DNA of 64,000 nucleotides from Poecilobothrus nobilitatus (GCA_947095535.1 OX352774.1:180480200-180544199); one strand, 5' to 3'; positions 48,584 to 61,622 are shown, counted from the first letter of the stretch. The notes: generated by a model from the letters alone, not told the origin. Numbers and translations are program-made.

Positions 48584-48770
48584 CGCTGTGGCTTCTAATT
48601 CCAACATCTTGTAAAACTGTTGCTGCCAAATCAGTTTTTTGTCTAGCATTATCATAACGTTCAGCATTTACTGGTATCTCTAATGGATGAAATGGACGTT
48701 GTAAACACAATGTACCCAAATTTTCTGTTGATATATCATGTACAGTTGTTAATGAACTTTCAACAGCGTC
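48584..48770 (-). CDS. Internal exon of a GPR158/179-like class C receptor (first of three in the window)
   Basis: This exon encodes 62 codons plus one base, reading DAVESSLTTVHDIS at its start and DVGIRSHS at its end. The acceptor on the minus strand is ATTTAAG|GAC (phase 0) and the donor is CAGCG|GTAAGTT (phase 1). The leftover G joins the GT that opens the 12391 exon to give a glycine codon, so the two exons are in register. The segment holds one cysteine (TLCLQRP) and a charged amphipathic stretch (NAERYDNARQKTDLAATVLQ) expected of the helix leading into a Cache domain. It should lie outside the cell, N-terminal of the seven-helix domain. Coding status is well supported by splice signals and phase. 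The family assignment rests mainly on the downstream exons and on memory of arthropod GPR158-like proteins. Another Cache-domain membrane protein is the main alternative. Confidence 0.85.
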
Positions 48771-49009
48771 CTTAAATACAAATTTTATAATAAGAGAAAA
48801 ATTTTTTAATTATGAGTTTGATATTATTTTATAATTAATTTTAATTGACATTTAAAATTAGATTTTTTTTTTTTTTTTTAATAAGTTTTTAATGAAAAAT
48901 GACTTGAAAATTAAGTTTATTGAAATTAGAAAATATAATATTTTGTAAGATTTTTTTTAAATTTAAAATAAAGTTCGTTTTACCGACCGCATACAATTAT
49001 GCATAAGGT

Positions 49010-49260
49010 AGGTATTGTTTTCATACTATAAATTTTGTACCTGACATTTTGTCAAATATGAACTACTGCTGTCAACATTTTTTTTTGCGTGATGTCTGGC
49101 TGTGTGTGCGTGTATGTCTGGGGGCACGTGTACAGTCTAAACGACTCAGCGGAATATTTTGAAATTTCTTATTTAAGATTTTCACGTAAATATCTCGGAT
49201 TGCTAAGCTTTTGAAGCAAATCGGACAATCGTAAGAGGCAGTTTATTAGTTTCATTTTTT
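49010..49260 (+). repeat. Possible dispersed repeat G
   Basis: The segment has 'accgaccgcatacaattatg', 'gtctggctgtgtgtgcgtgt', 'aaacgactcagcggaatatt', 'tgaaatttcttatttaagat' and 'ttttgaagcaaatcggacaa'. That succession (GT/CT-rich, 'acgactca.cgga', 'gaaattt', 'tcggac') is like the heads of other insect dispersed repeats. There is only one copy here, so this is weak. Confidence 0.35.
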
Positions 49261-49944
49261 AGTTTTTTACAAATATTTCCTAACAGGAAAATATTAAGAG
49301 AAAAATTTGTTACACAAGTAAAGAAGAACAAATTTGCTATAGAACATTTTTTGATCCGACTAACTTTAACTTTTATTTAATTTTTTTCTAAGTTCAAATC
49401 TCATACATAATTTTACTCATACAAATTTTTCTTTGATTTTTTTTTATATCTCTAAAAATTTATGTATATGTATCTATGTATCTATGTATGCATATTATTC
49501 TTTTGTTGGTAACGCAAAATTTAAACGGTAAAATTTATTCTTGTTATTGAATAAAAAAAAATGATGTTAAATCATTAGAAGTTATTTTGCTTTGATATAA
49601 ATTATTATGTAAAAAACTCTATAAATTTTGGCTTTATACTTTTCGTATAATAGGGTTCGGTCCTGTGATGGAGACAGCTGAGTTTTTAAAATTAGATTAA
49701 GATATTTTTTGATATATTGAAATTCTAAAAGAATGAATGAGACAAAACACAAAATAAATCTACTGACACGTCATTTATTTATAGTCAGTTATTGGTAAGA
49801 TAGTGAGTCATATTAAGTAAGATTAAGAATATATGGATACTACTGAAGTAAATAAAAAACTCATAATTACCAATATATTTAGAGCATTCATTTATAGCGA
49901 GGAAGCATTAGCTGAATCATTTTTGATGTTGAAAAAATATAAAA

Positions 49945-50718
49945 ACAAGGCAGAATGTAAACCAACGGTTTTTGAAAGCGCACATTTCCAAAAGATAATA
50001 CAAACTATTTAGAATTGTGACCTGCACCAAAATTTGAAAATTTCGTAAAAGAAAAAGTATGAAAATTGAACTTTTTTGCAATTTTGAAAGGCTGTAAGTC
50101 CGGAACCCTATATAACTAAGAAAAACCGTTAACACACGTAAAAATATATCATTGAACCTTTAATTTTTATGTTTTGCCGAAGAAAAATGTGTACAGGTGC
50201 CTAAGTTACAGGTTTTTAAAAAAAGTAAATTTTTGAGCCCAAATAACTCACAAACGGAGGGTGGTCCAAAAAATATTTCTGAAGAAAATTATACTAATTT
50301 TAAAAGTTCTTTCTTACCTTAAAATTTCAAGTGCCTATTTAAAAGGATGCCGGAGTTATGAAAATAGAAAAATCATGCAAAATTTGGTTTTCACATAACG
50401 GTAAACTTTAATATTAAATTTAAAAAAAATTGTATAATTTTGATATTGATTTACAAAGATAAAAAAAATTCCACTGAAATGGCGTTTTCAGATTGAAAAA
50501 ATGTTAAGTAGGATATGGAGGGCCTACATAAAAACTTCTTCTACAACATTTTTTTTTTTTTTACGAGACCTACTATGGTTAAAATTTTTTTTTCTCTATC
50601 TTTAACAGTGTTGAAGTTTTGTAAACAGAAGGATAAACGGGCGAACGGACCGACGTACGGACAGATTGAAACTAATAAACATTTTTTCAAATTTTTTTTT
50701 TGGAAATGTGCTAAAAAT
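49945..50718 (+). repeat. Repeat A copy 4
   Basis: It starts acaaggcagaatgtaaacca and ends 'acagattgaaactaataaac' followed by 'ggaaatgtgctaaaaatag'. It has one module fewer than the long copies. Confidence 0.8.
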
Positions 50719-52209
50719 AGATGCGCTCTGATCCGATTTATTAGTAAAATGTGATTTCTGTACTTTCTTTAGTACTTTGGATGTCAAAGATTGATTTTAA
50801 ATTTCTTGTTTTAATCATTCCTATTTTATTACCACTTATAGCTATGACTTATTATAGACATTTAATTTAAACTCGATTAGTGAATATGCTGTAGTAGGTG
50901 AATCGGCATTCATATCTTCTTATTCTTCCAATACCCTATTCAGGACACAATTATATTAAAAATTAGATATAGTAGACCTTAATTATGAACAAATATAAAA
51001 TTCAAAACATTATTTTACGAGAAACAAATATTTCACCATTATTATTGACAATTTTCATCATAAAAAAGTTATTCATCATTAAAGTTTCAATTTTTTATGA
51101 CACATCTCGAAAAATAATTTAAATTATGGAAAGTTTCATAAAAGAAAAGTTTTAAAATAAAAATTTTTATTGGTATAGTTTTGAAATGACGTCAGGCCAT
51201 TAGAAAAATTCAAACAACTAAGATCTAAAACTAAAATTCAAGATTGAAAAAATTAAACAAGTACACAAGTAACTAATAATGAAATATTTGGTTAATAATC
51301 AAATATTTAAAGTTATGAAAGAAAAAAAAATTATGCAAAAAAATTTTTCCACCATTTTTACAAATTAAAATCATTTTTTGTTTGCTTAAAAATTCCATTT
51401 ACGAAAATTTTTATCAAATCGGTAAAATATGGTTTTATTACACATCATTTGGAAAAAATCAAATTGGAAAAAGTGAAAATAAATTAAAATTAACAAAAAA
51501 AAAAATCTAAAAACAAAGAAAAACCTAATCATAAACAAACCACCAAATATCCTTGAAATATTTTGACCAATATTTTTTTTATATATACGCACATACAATT
51601 TTACCTTTAAAATATTTGTTTGAAAATAGAAAATAAAGGAAAACTGGTGCAAAATAAACCATTTATATAGAAAACAATAACAATCTGTTTGGTAATTGCT
51701 TAAAAAACACAAAGATACAATACAGGAAGTTTCTATCTTCCTGTAAAAAGAAATAAAATAAAAAAAATCTTAAATAAAAAAATAATAAATAAAAAATCAC
51801 ATCTTGCTCTCTGATTTATGATTCTTCTACTGAAAAGATAAATTTTCAAAATGACTATTACGTAAGTACTGTTTATTTCATTTCATGATTTTTCATATTT
51901 TCACAATAATTAGAAATTAGTGTTACCAATTATTTTAATTTTAAATAATGTTATCACTTCTGAAACGTTACAAGTGATTTTAAATTTTTTTCTATAAGAA
52001 AAAATTGGGAATTTATAGAAGTGTTAACTAAAATTTGAGCTAAGCTTGAATTTTAAATGTAAAAATCTCTTTTGGCAATCAATCAATAACAAGTTAGGTC
52101 GAATAATTTCAGAAAATCTAACAAAAGTAAAACACGTTTGAAAAAAAAAAAATGATTAATTCAAAAATGTACTGCTCATTATTTAGAATCTACATCAAAG
52201 CTACATTAT

Positions 52210-52556
52210 CCAGCCAATGCTGTAGTGGTTAACACGCCGGTCTTTCATAGAATAGGTCACAGATTCAAAAACTGGCTGGATCATATAAATTAATAAAAAA
52301 TAATATAGATTTTTCTTATAATATATAATTAGTAGAATATAATTAAATTAAAAATAAGAATATATGTCCCATAACTTATAAGTAACATAATATTGTAATA
52401 TACAATAAAATAATAATAGGACATATAATTGTTATATAAGATATGACGTAAAAATTAAAAAGAAACGTCTCATTGTATAATAGCTACAGCCGATTAATCA
52501 ACGGCTTAGTGAAATTAATGATTACCGAAACTGAAGTTTAGTCAGCACTGTACACT
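52210..52556 (+). repeat. tRNA-headed repeat T4, uninterrupted copy
   Basis: The head ccagccaatgctgtagtggt shows acceptor-like ccagcc/ggctgg pairing (52210-52215 with about 52275-52280). The body runs through 'aattagtagaatataattaa', 'gtcccataac' and 'aatcaacggcttagtgaaat'. It supplies the empty site for element C in the 19.7-20.6 kb copy. Probably pol III-derived and noncoding. Confidence 0.8.
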
Positions 52557-54199
52557 ATACACTACAATGATAATAACACGCTAACACTTTAATTTTTTTT
52601 AATTTTGCGTTTTATTCTACTACTTATAAATATTGCCTATTTATTACAGAATAAGGAGTAGAATAATGACTAACAATATTGGAGGATAAAATGAGGAAAA
52701 TAAGAAATCAAAAGGCGGTGAAGTGAAAGAAAACAAACATTTTTTTTTTTAATGTTTTTGGATATTTGCCATGTGAAGTAAAAGAGGATGTGGTAATGAT
52801 GGCACAAAGGACATTTTTATATTTCATTTTTATAAAAGATTCTCTTTAAAGAACAATAAAAAATTTTATTTATTTATATTTTTATTTTGTTATTTTGTTT
52901 TAAGGATATTATAAATTTTTTTTCTTATTTTTTGCCTTTGATCGTAAAATGAACTTGTATAGATATACAAAGGAGGTGAACATGCAGGAAAAATTAAATG
53001 ATTTTGAAAAATATCTTAAAAATTTATATATTAAATAATTGGCATTTTCCATATCAGAAGATTATTTTTGTTGTTACAAATGTAAATGTAAAAATAAATA
53101 TTTTCTTAAAAGAACCTTAAATAACTGTTTAATTTAACTTGTACAAACCATTAAAAGTTGTTCATTATTATGTAACTGAACGCGTTTTTCTATTCTAACA
53201 GAAACATTTCTCTTTTTATTTTAATATTGGTTTTATTGTTATGTAGCGAATTTGTGGGTGTTTATATGTACATATGTGTGTACACAGTTACGAAATATTA
53301 TATATTTTTTTTTTCTTTTTTTATTTCCATGGCGCCATCTAGCCTCAAGGTAAGCGGAACAATATAAATGAATTTTTTAGCTGAAAGATAGTTTTTAGAG
53401 GAGGAATAAAGACAGAAAATCATAAAACTAAAAATCTGCTTAAATCTATGAAAAAATTTATGGAATTTTTTTTATTATTTATTTATTTCAATTTTTTTTT
53501 TTTTTTTTGGTCGAAAAATTAAATAAAAAGTTTTTTTTATAAAAAATTAAAGACTTTTTTTTTGCCAACAATATTTTTCTGAACAAATTTATAAGTTTTA
53601 TATTACTTTGAATAAAAAATTTTTTTATCAATTCGTATTAAGGGATTTTAAGAACTAAATTTCATGATAATCAATTTTTTTATGATTTTTTTTTATTGTC
53701 CAGGTTCCAGTCAATAAAGAAAATTATATAATAATTTTCGTTAATGTTAAATGTTATTAACTTTATGGCAAATGTTACAAAATGCTGAAATTTAGAATAC
53801 AAATATGTAAATTAAATGCATAATTTGTTCCTTTTACGGCTGTAAAAATATCTGAAAAATTTTATTTTAATTTAATTGTAATTTAATTTAATAGTAAATT
53901 TTATTGTAATTTTTCGCTAGAAGTTTTTCTTACGCTAAAAATTTTATTTACTCTTAAAGATGTTTAATTTTACAGAACGGTAATTACCTAGCTAATAATT
54001 TGTATCTAACCACTCAATATTACAAAAATTTAATTTAGGTTTAGGTACTGATAAAAATTGAAGACTATAATAGAAACACGTTTTAAGCCATTTAAAAGTA
54101 TATTAACGAGAAAATAGGAAACAAGGCATTTAATGTTAGAAAAAATTAAAAAAAATTCCAAGTGAAAAGACTTAAAAAATTATAAGAGATGCTTATCCT

Positions 54200-54450
54200 A
54201 GGATACGGAAATATAAAAAAAAAACTCATTAACACAGATAAATGGAAAACGATAAATAAAGTTCAAATACAAAAAGATGGTTGGAAAAGAAAACGGACAT
54301 GCGATAATTTATAAATCGGACATGCGATAATTTTTATAAAGAGCGCAATCCTAAGAAAACAAGAAAACTCTGTGCTCTGCATATTATATCATACATCATT
54401 TGGAAAGACAAAACCCTTTTAACAGACAATCTCTTTAATTAATAATAATT
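54200..54450 (+). pseudogene. Possible decayed coding fragment of unknown origin
   Basis: One plus frame reads LINTDKWKTINKVQIQKDGW and KRKRTCDNL; another, after a frameshift at a 17-base local duplication (cggacatgcgataattt), reads NFYKERNPKKTRKLCALHII then SYIIWKDKTLLTDNLFN. The composition is protein-like (basic, then hydrophobic) and unlike the surrounding intron. I do not recognise the family; a LINE or transposase remnant is likely. Confidence 0.3.
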
Positions 54451-55187
54451 ACAGTACGAAACAAAATCTTCTTTTGATGTTGGCCTTACAGGTCTGATTT
54501 ATTGAAAACTAAAGTAAATACAGAGAATTTAAGGTATATTAAAAAATTGAAAAAACTAAAATAAAGGAAAAAGAAGGTATTAAATTAACTAGAATTTTTT
54601 AAATACATATTTAAAATACATTTTATATTTTACAAAACATAAGATTACTAAATATTACTTTAAATTATAAAACAATTTTTATTACTATGCTAAACCGAAA
54701 AATAAAATAATTTCTTTTTATCCTTACAAAAAATTAAAGAACAAAATCATTTATTTTTATTTTATTTTTCTTTTTAATTTTGTTAAAAAAAGAAAATTCA
54801 ATTCTATTCCAAAGGCAAAAAAGTATTAATTTAGGAGCATTTCCGAAGTAAAAATATTTTATTATCTTTAAATTTCTTTCAAGGATAACCATAAGGGTAT
54901 TCAAGGATTTAAAAAGATATTAAAGTAAAATAAGTAAATTAAATTTTATTTTTTTCTTTAAAAATTTTTTTTGTTCTAGGACAATCAAATGTCAAATGAA
55001 AAGTATTTTTTTGTTTGATGAATATTTTGCCATCAGCATTGGTTTTTTTTTTTTTTTGTTTATTTTATAAGAGTGTTACTTTAAAAAATTTTTGACAAAA
55101 TTGTTATTGTTATTTAATTATATTATTGTTTTTTTTTTTTCTAATTTATTTTAATTAATTATGTGTTTTAAATGAACATTTTATTTA

Positions 55188-55244
55188 TAAGCCTAAAGAT
55201 TTTAAATAATAAAAAAGAAAATTATAAAATGTGGTAGATATAAT
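55188..55244 (+). repeat. Solo LINE 3'-end fragment
   Basis: This stretch of about 57 bases (taagcctaaagattttaaat ... aaaatgtggtagat) is a near copy of 56806-56859 at the 3' end of the LINE relic downstream. Confidence 0.7.
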
Positions 55245-55350
55245 TTTAAGTGTTAATTTGTGATGTTTTTGATTAAACAGAATTTGCCTAATAGTATGCA
55301 ATTATTTTGTTATCATTTTATTGAATTTTTTGTTTTACAAAAAAAAACGG

Positions 55351-55627
55351 GGGCTTCGGTAGCCTAGTGGGTAGGCGTGTGGCGTATATAACCGAAGGAG
55401 TGCGGGTTCGATCCCTGCACAGGTCGTAAGTGTTTTTTTCTTTACATACCCCCTTACGACCAAATATAATGTAAATATATAGTATATAATATAAACAAAA
55501 TAAATAATATTAGTATATAATTTAATAATAGTATAAAAACCTATAATGGCCTTAGTAGCCGATGGTTCAATAATATTGCATTACATTTATGTATGTAATA
55601 TTAATATAAATAAATAAATAAATAAAT
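55351..55627 (+). mobile_element. tRNA-derived SINE S2, full-length copy
   Basis: The head gggcttcggtagcctagtgg has a good A box, and the B box is perfect (GTTCGATCC). The hairpin gtcgtaag/cttacgac follows, then an A/T-rich body, 'ggccttagtagccgatggtt' and a (taaa)n tail. A 12-bp repeat of nine A plus CGG lies on both sides (55339-55350, 55628-55639). About 280 bases. Confidence 0.9.
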
Positions 55628-55727
55628 AAAAAAAAACGGACTGCAACAGATTTTTACCTAAATGAATTACAATCCAATATTTAACTATAAATATACAAAT
55701 ATTTATTACTATTATTATGATCTGTGA

Positions 55728-56870
55728 GTATTGTCAACGCACCAATCGTGTTTTCGATCTAAGTATATCTCAGATTTATTATTTTTATTGCATAGAATAA
55801 ATGGCAATAATTATACACTAGCTTTCGCGGATGATATAATAATTTACTCTGCTAATGACATCGTAAATAGCATTCAATCCAAAATACAAAAAAATGTTCA
55901 ATATCGTCTTGGACTATTGTAAAGTTTGGATATTAAAAATGAAATTCAATAAATGTGAAACCATATTTTTTCGTGATACGGTTGATAAAACAAGTTCAGA
56001 CATTAGAAGGAACTGGAAAATGTTTTTTATAAAATCTCCAAATTCAACTCTTTCTTACAGAAAAGTTGTCAAATATCTCGGAGTTCATTTACATCAAAAT
56101 CTGAACTATATCGATCATATAAAACACACAATTCTTAAAGGTAACAAAGCATTTATGGCTGCCAAAAACCTGTTCTACAATATAAACATTAGCAACCGGG
56201 TCAAAATAATATGTTACCAAACATTAATAAGGCCAACTCTTACATATGGTGTACCCATATGGTATAACATTAGTGGAAGCCTAATGGAAAAAATACGAAA
56301 ATGTTCGAAAGAAAGTGCATAAGAGTATGTATTAACAAATATCGAAAGCCTGAATCCGACTACAAGCATTATTATTCCAATAAATACTTGTACAAGAATT
56401 GTAAAATCATAAGAATCGATCATTTTATCATAAAATTAGTTCAAGATCATTATGATAGAGTACTAAAAACTTCTGAAAATGGTCTAATATCACATATATT
56501 TTACCACAATATGAGAAGTACATTAAAAAGACTTTGCTCATTGGCTTCATAGCCCCTGAGCATTTCATCTTTTTGGATAAAAATGGTTACATTCAAAACC
56601 AAAGCTATGTCCCTATATTATTCCATTATAATAGACGGGCCACATGCGAAAAAATTGAATACGACCCAGGAAATATTAGTGGAGATAATTTAAAATATGA
56701 CATGTCCATACCGGACAAAGACAAATGTATTAAAAAACGATATTGGTGGGGTTGGATGAGATTTCACAGCAAGCAAATGCTCACTAATTTAGGTTCTAAG
56801 TAGGTTAAGCCTAAAAATTTTAAATAAAAAAGGAAATGATAAAATGTGGTAGATAGAATAGGTTAAGTTA
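55728..56870 (+). pseudogene. Frameshifted non-LTR retrotransposon reverse transcriptase and 3' end
   Basis: Four overlapping plus frames form one broken polypeptide. First is YTLAFADDIIIYS with the catalytic FADD at 55824-55835, then WILKMKFNKCETIFF and VVKYLGVHLHQNLNYIDHIK. Next is CYQTLIRPTLTYGVPIWYNI, then after a shift near 56305 KCIRVCINKYRKP and YSNKYLYKNCKIIRIDHFII. After another shift near 56545 comes GFIAPEHFIFLDKNGYIQNQ and finally RYWWGWMRFH. The [FY]ADD palm, the 'K.LG..L...L....H' thumb and 'RP.L.YG.PIW' are diagnostic of LINE reverse transcriptases in the jockey/I-like group. The N-terminal ORF and endonuclease are absent (5' truncation). Not functional. Confidence 0.85.
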
Positions 56871-58290
56871 AGTTAGGGCAATTTTAAATAAAACAATCAG
56901 ATACAATATTAATTTTTAAATTTTTTTTGCATTTTGTACTTTAGATAAAATAAATTAAGTAATTTAAAATAGATAGATATAAGTCGAATTAAATTTACAT
57001 AAATTAACAAAAAAAAAAATTGTGTATTTTAAATGTTAAAAATAATTGAAATTAAACCGTTTTGTAAACTTTTTTTTTAGGTTAAGCTTGTATCAAGATA
57101 TATACACAATAAAATAAAAGTTTAAAATAAAAAAAAAAAAAATTTGTTTTACAGCACTACAGCAGCAATATTCAAAGACTAAATAATACAACGATGATGT
57201 TATCCTTTACTTTTTGTATTTTCCTTAATTAAGTTGCCTTCCTAAAATTATGCAACGTTTTTCAAAGATTTTATTTTTATTAGAATTTTTAATTTAACAC
57301 CGATTAGATGTAATTAGGTTATAACGCATGCGCATATAATACTGAAATATATTATATGATGTTCGAGAATATATGATTATTAGACCTATCTTTACCTTTA
57401 TCCATATACCTAAACAATTGTTAATCAATTTATAGTTTATAGTTTTCAGTGTCCTAAATTAATAAAATACAGTTACAATAAGGTGCAATTAAGGTGAAAA
57501 CAAAAAATTATAATTATATTAAATTGAAAAGAAAAGAAAAATTTAATTATAATCAAATAAAATTTGCTACAGGAAAATTCATTAAAACATAATTTTTAAT
57601 GTTTCTTTTCCTTATTTAACTGAACAAAAATAAAAAAAAAAAAACAAAACAAGTAATAAAAGACTTTTTTGTACAGCAGAGAAAGAAAAAATTCTTGGGA
57701 ATAAGGATATTATTTGTAAGATAAGAAAAAGAAAATTGGAAAAAAGAAAAAGTTAAAAAGGTAATCCTGAAGTTACTTATAGTTTATGCATATTAAATTA
57801 AAGTTCAAAGTTTCTCGTTTTTTTTTTTTGCCTTTAATTGCAATCACTATTTTTTTTGTTTTTGAATTTTTATTTTTTTTTTTAGAAATAAATTTCAATG
57901 TTAGTAAAATTTTATACTAAACGGAATAGCTAAAACAATTTCCATAATAAAATTATTCTCAATTTTTCTTTATTTTTAACATATTTTCTATAAATTACCA
58001 ACTTTTTACACATTTTTTCAGTAACTTTAAGCATAGTTTTAATATGAAAAAAAAATTGTAATGTATTGACTTTTTTTAATGTTTGTTTATTAAAAAAAAC
58101 CCACACTTATCATATATATGCACAGATTTATACTTATATAATATACAGTTATAAAATGAAAATGAAAAACAAATTTAAAAAACTAAAACTATGTATTCCA
58201 TTTCATTATGTATAGTTAAAATTTTATTAAATTGTGGTTAACGGTATTTATGGTATTTGCCTTGAAATGCAAATAAATGGGATTTATAAA

Positions 58291-59046
58291 ACAAGGTAGA
58301 ATGTAAACCAACGGTTTTTAAAAGCGCACATTTTCAAAAGACAATACAAACTGTTTAGAATTGTGACTTGTACAAAAATTTGAAAATTTCATGTTATAAG
58401 AAAAAATATGAATTTTCTGGAATTTTGAGAGGATGTAAGTCCGGAATTCTATATAACTAAGAAAAACCGTTGACATATGTAAAAATATATTACTGGAGCT
58501 TTTATTTTTATATTTTGCCGAAGTAAAACGTGCACAGGTGTCTAAGGTACAGGTGTTTAAAAAAAGAATTTTCAATTTTTCAACCCTAATAGCTCATAAA
58601 TAGGAGGTAGTCTAAAAAAAAAGTTTCTGAGCAAACTTATACTAATTCTAAAAGTTCTTTCATGATAATTTCAAGGCGCTATCTAAAAGCGTGCCGGAGT
58701 TATGAAGGTAGAAAAATCATGTAAAATTTGGTTTTTACATAACGGTGAATTTAAATACTAAATTTAAAAAACTTGTATAATTTTGATGTTGATTGTTTTG
58801 TTTGTTGCTGCAATTGTTTGTTTTGATGTTGCTGCAGCTGCATAATGGATGGTTCTATATGAAAAAGTTGTTCTACAACATTAATTTTTTTATGTGACTT
58901 ATCTATAGTTAAAATTGTTTTTCTCTATTTTTAACGGTGTAGAAGTTTTGTAAACAGACGGACGGACGGACAGACAGATGGATGGATGGACAGAATAAAA
59001 CTAATAGACACATTTTTTCAAAATTTTTTTGGAAATGTGCTAAAAA
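58291..59046 (+). repeat. Repeat A copy 5
   Basis: It starts acaaggtagaatgtaaacca and ends with a run of gacggacg/gatggatg followed by 'ggaaatgtgctaaaaa'. Between modules, 58788-58845 has an unusual 'gttgctgcaattgtttgttt' insertion not present in other copies. Confidence 0.8.
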
Positions 59047-61474
59047 CTCTAGAATTTAATATCGACTTTTAGAAAATTTTATTTCTCAATTATAATTTTG
59101 TTAAAAGTCCGCGAAAATTTTTTATTTCGTAAAACTTTTTTCTAGTTTTAAAAAAATTTAATTGTACCTATTCCTGGTTACAATTTTTTTTAATACATAA
59201 AGACAATTCGGGTACTAAACAGGTCCTTTAAACTAGTGTAGCTATAAAGAGTAATTTACAACTTTATATTAAATCAAAATCGACTGAACATTCCGATACA
59301 TTTTTATGTCAGAGAAAATTCCTTACTCGATTTATTTCGATTTTTTTTGTGTATGATTATGTTCAGTAACACTTTTCATTCAAAATCCTGAAAGATTAAG
59401 TTATTTTAAGAGAGATGAGTGTAAAATTTGCACTATACTACAACTACGTGAATATTTTACAATTACTTCAATACATTAATATTTTTCAGAAAATTATTTA
59501 AATACTTTCGAAACAGTCTATAGTACACTACATATTATTCAAAAAAAATGTCCATGTATTCTTTATTTTGTTTTTTGAATTCCTTTCTACCGATTTTTCG
59601 CAAAAAAACAATTATTATGTACTGTTAATTTTGTTATATGAAAATATTTAATTTAAAACCTTTTAAAATATTTTTTTGTTAACATTCATATACTTACAAT
59701 ATTCGAAAAAAATTATTTGAGGGGAACTCATTGATATGATTACCCCAGATATAATATCCTGTCACTATAACGGGTTAATTCATGACATTTAAAATTTTCT
59801 GTCTTAAATAGTTTTTTATTTTTTTTATTATACTACACATATGGGTCGACCGACTTAGTTAAACCTTAACAAAAGTATTTCTTCTTTCAAAGAAATTGGA
59901 AGAATCAATTCAGTTGCGATTTGCCAATTTTTTTTTAAATATCGTTAACAAAAAATATTTAAAAAACCAAATATGATTTCAATTTGTTTTGAATTTTGCA
60001 AAGGACTTAAAGAAGCCATTACAATAAAAGAGACTGGGCAACTTTTAGTGCTCCTTACAGAAATGATGTTATCTATAAGATATTATTAGTAAAGTTTAAA
60101 AATCTTCACAAAGAATCTCTCAAACAATTATCCTTACCATGCACCTATAAACATTTTGTTTACCAATATTTTTCTATTAAATTAAACAAAATAAATCAAT
60201 TTTCACTACCAATCATTTTCTTTACAGTTTTCATTTAAAACTGAAACACGTTGAATAAAATAAAAAATAATTTAATATTAAATGTTAGTAAAGTTCATAA
60301 TTTTTAACTAAAGATTAAAATTAAATTTTTAATAAAATCTAAAAATTTAATAAAAAAAATGTTTTTTTTGTTTTGTCATAAATTGATTTTGCATATATGT
60401 ATATATATAATATATACCTACATATATTTTGTTTTAGTAAACAAAATATTTAAAACATAAATATCTACAAAACTTGAATAGCTGTAGGAAACATTTAAAA
60501 CATTTTAAAATTATTATTCATATAATTTACGAGTATATTTTTACGTGTATAATACGTGATGTAATTTTGTGATATTTAATGGGAATCATAAATAAAACTA
60601 TAATTAAAATATTGTAAAATATTTCTTTTTCAGTTATCCTGTAGTTAAAAAAACAAAAAAAAATGTTTTAATCAAAAAATTGTGTTTTAGTTCGGAAAAC
60701 ATTAGTGAATACATTAAAGTAACCATTTGGTTGTATATTCATATAATGATTCATAATATATTCCAAAAATTTGTAAAACGAAAATTGATCGAAAAAAATA
60801 AAAGTTGAAACAAAAAAGCAGCTCGTTGAATAATTACTAAAAAAGTTAAAAATAATTAGACTTTATTTTAAAAGATTTAGAAATTTAGGAGACTAAAAAT
60901 GAGGGTTTTAAATAATTTCACCTAATGTTTGATTTAACCTAATGTTTGATTTAAAAGTGAAATGATGTTTGATTGGTTCAACTTCAATAATACTAAAGAA
61001 AAATCTTGCGTTGATTTTATTGTTGTTTTTCCAAATTCACATCTACCCTACAAACAAATAATCACTTTTTTCAATCTGACATTTCATGTATATTCTTAAT
61101 AGTATATGTTGACATTCTACAAAATTGTATACTATACCAACTTTAAACATTTTATTAAAAAAAGAAATCTATAAATACATTTATAATAGAATTTAGAGAA
61201 ATTTTTCTCGATTATGCACCGGAATTTAAATTAACCTATTCATATAATAGAAAGTTTACTCTGCCTGTAATGTATTCATAATTTGTTATATAATGGTCAC
61301 CTCTTTTACAAATTAATATTAAAAAATTTTTTATACTTATATTCATTCTAAATAAAATGTAATTTATATAACCATAAGTACATTATTATGCCTGAAGCGT
61401 AAATATTATGCATATCTTTATAGAGGATATAACACATATAAGCTTAAACTATTATGGAATTCTTTATAAACATT

Positions 61475-61478
<4 letters not shown>

Positions 61479-61520
<42 letters not shown>
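61479..61520. repeat. (TA)21 microsatellite
   Basis: Uninterrupted TA run of 42 bases, the longest simple repeat in the window. Confidence 0.95.
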
Positions 61521-61525
<5 letters not shown>

Positions 61526-61622
61526 CTGTATATGTGTGTAAAAAATTTTGAAATCTAAAATTCTGCTAAAAATTAATTTAAAATTAAAAGGTTATCAATT
61601 TTTAAATTTTTTTACAATTAGA

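Noticed and set aside
50515..50787. Plus and minus ORFs at the end of repeat A copy 4
   Set aside because: They are not conserved in the other repeat A copies and consist of repeat sequence.
52210..52280. tRNA gene candidate (also 20560-20631, 39172, 43785, 55351, 63655)
   Set aside because: A and B boxes are present, but the cloverleafs are broken and each is followed by a shared SINE body and tail, so they are SINE heads.
56214..56423. 69-residue minus-strand ORF
   Set aside because: Shadow of the LINE reverse transcriptase on the plus strand.
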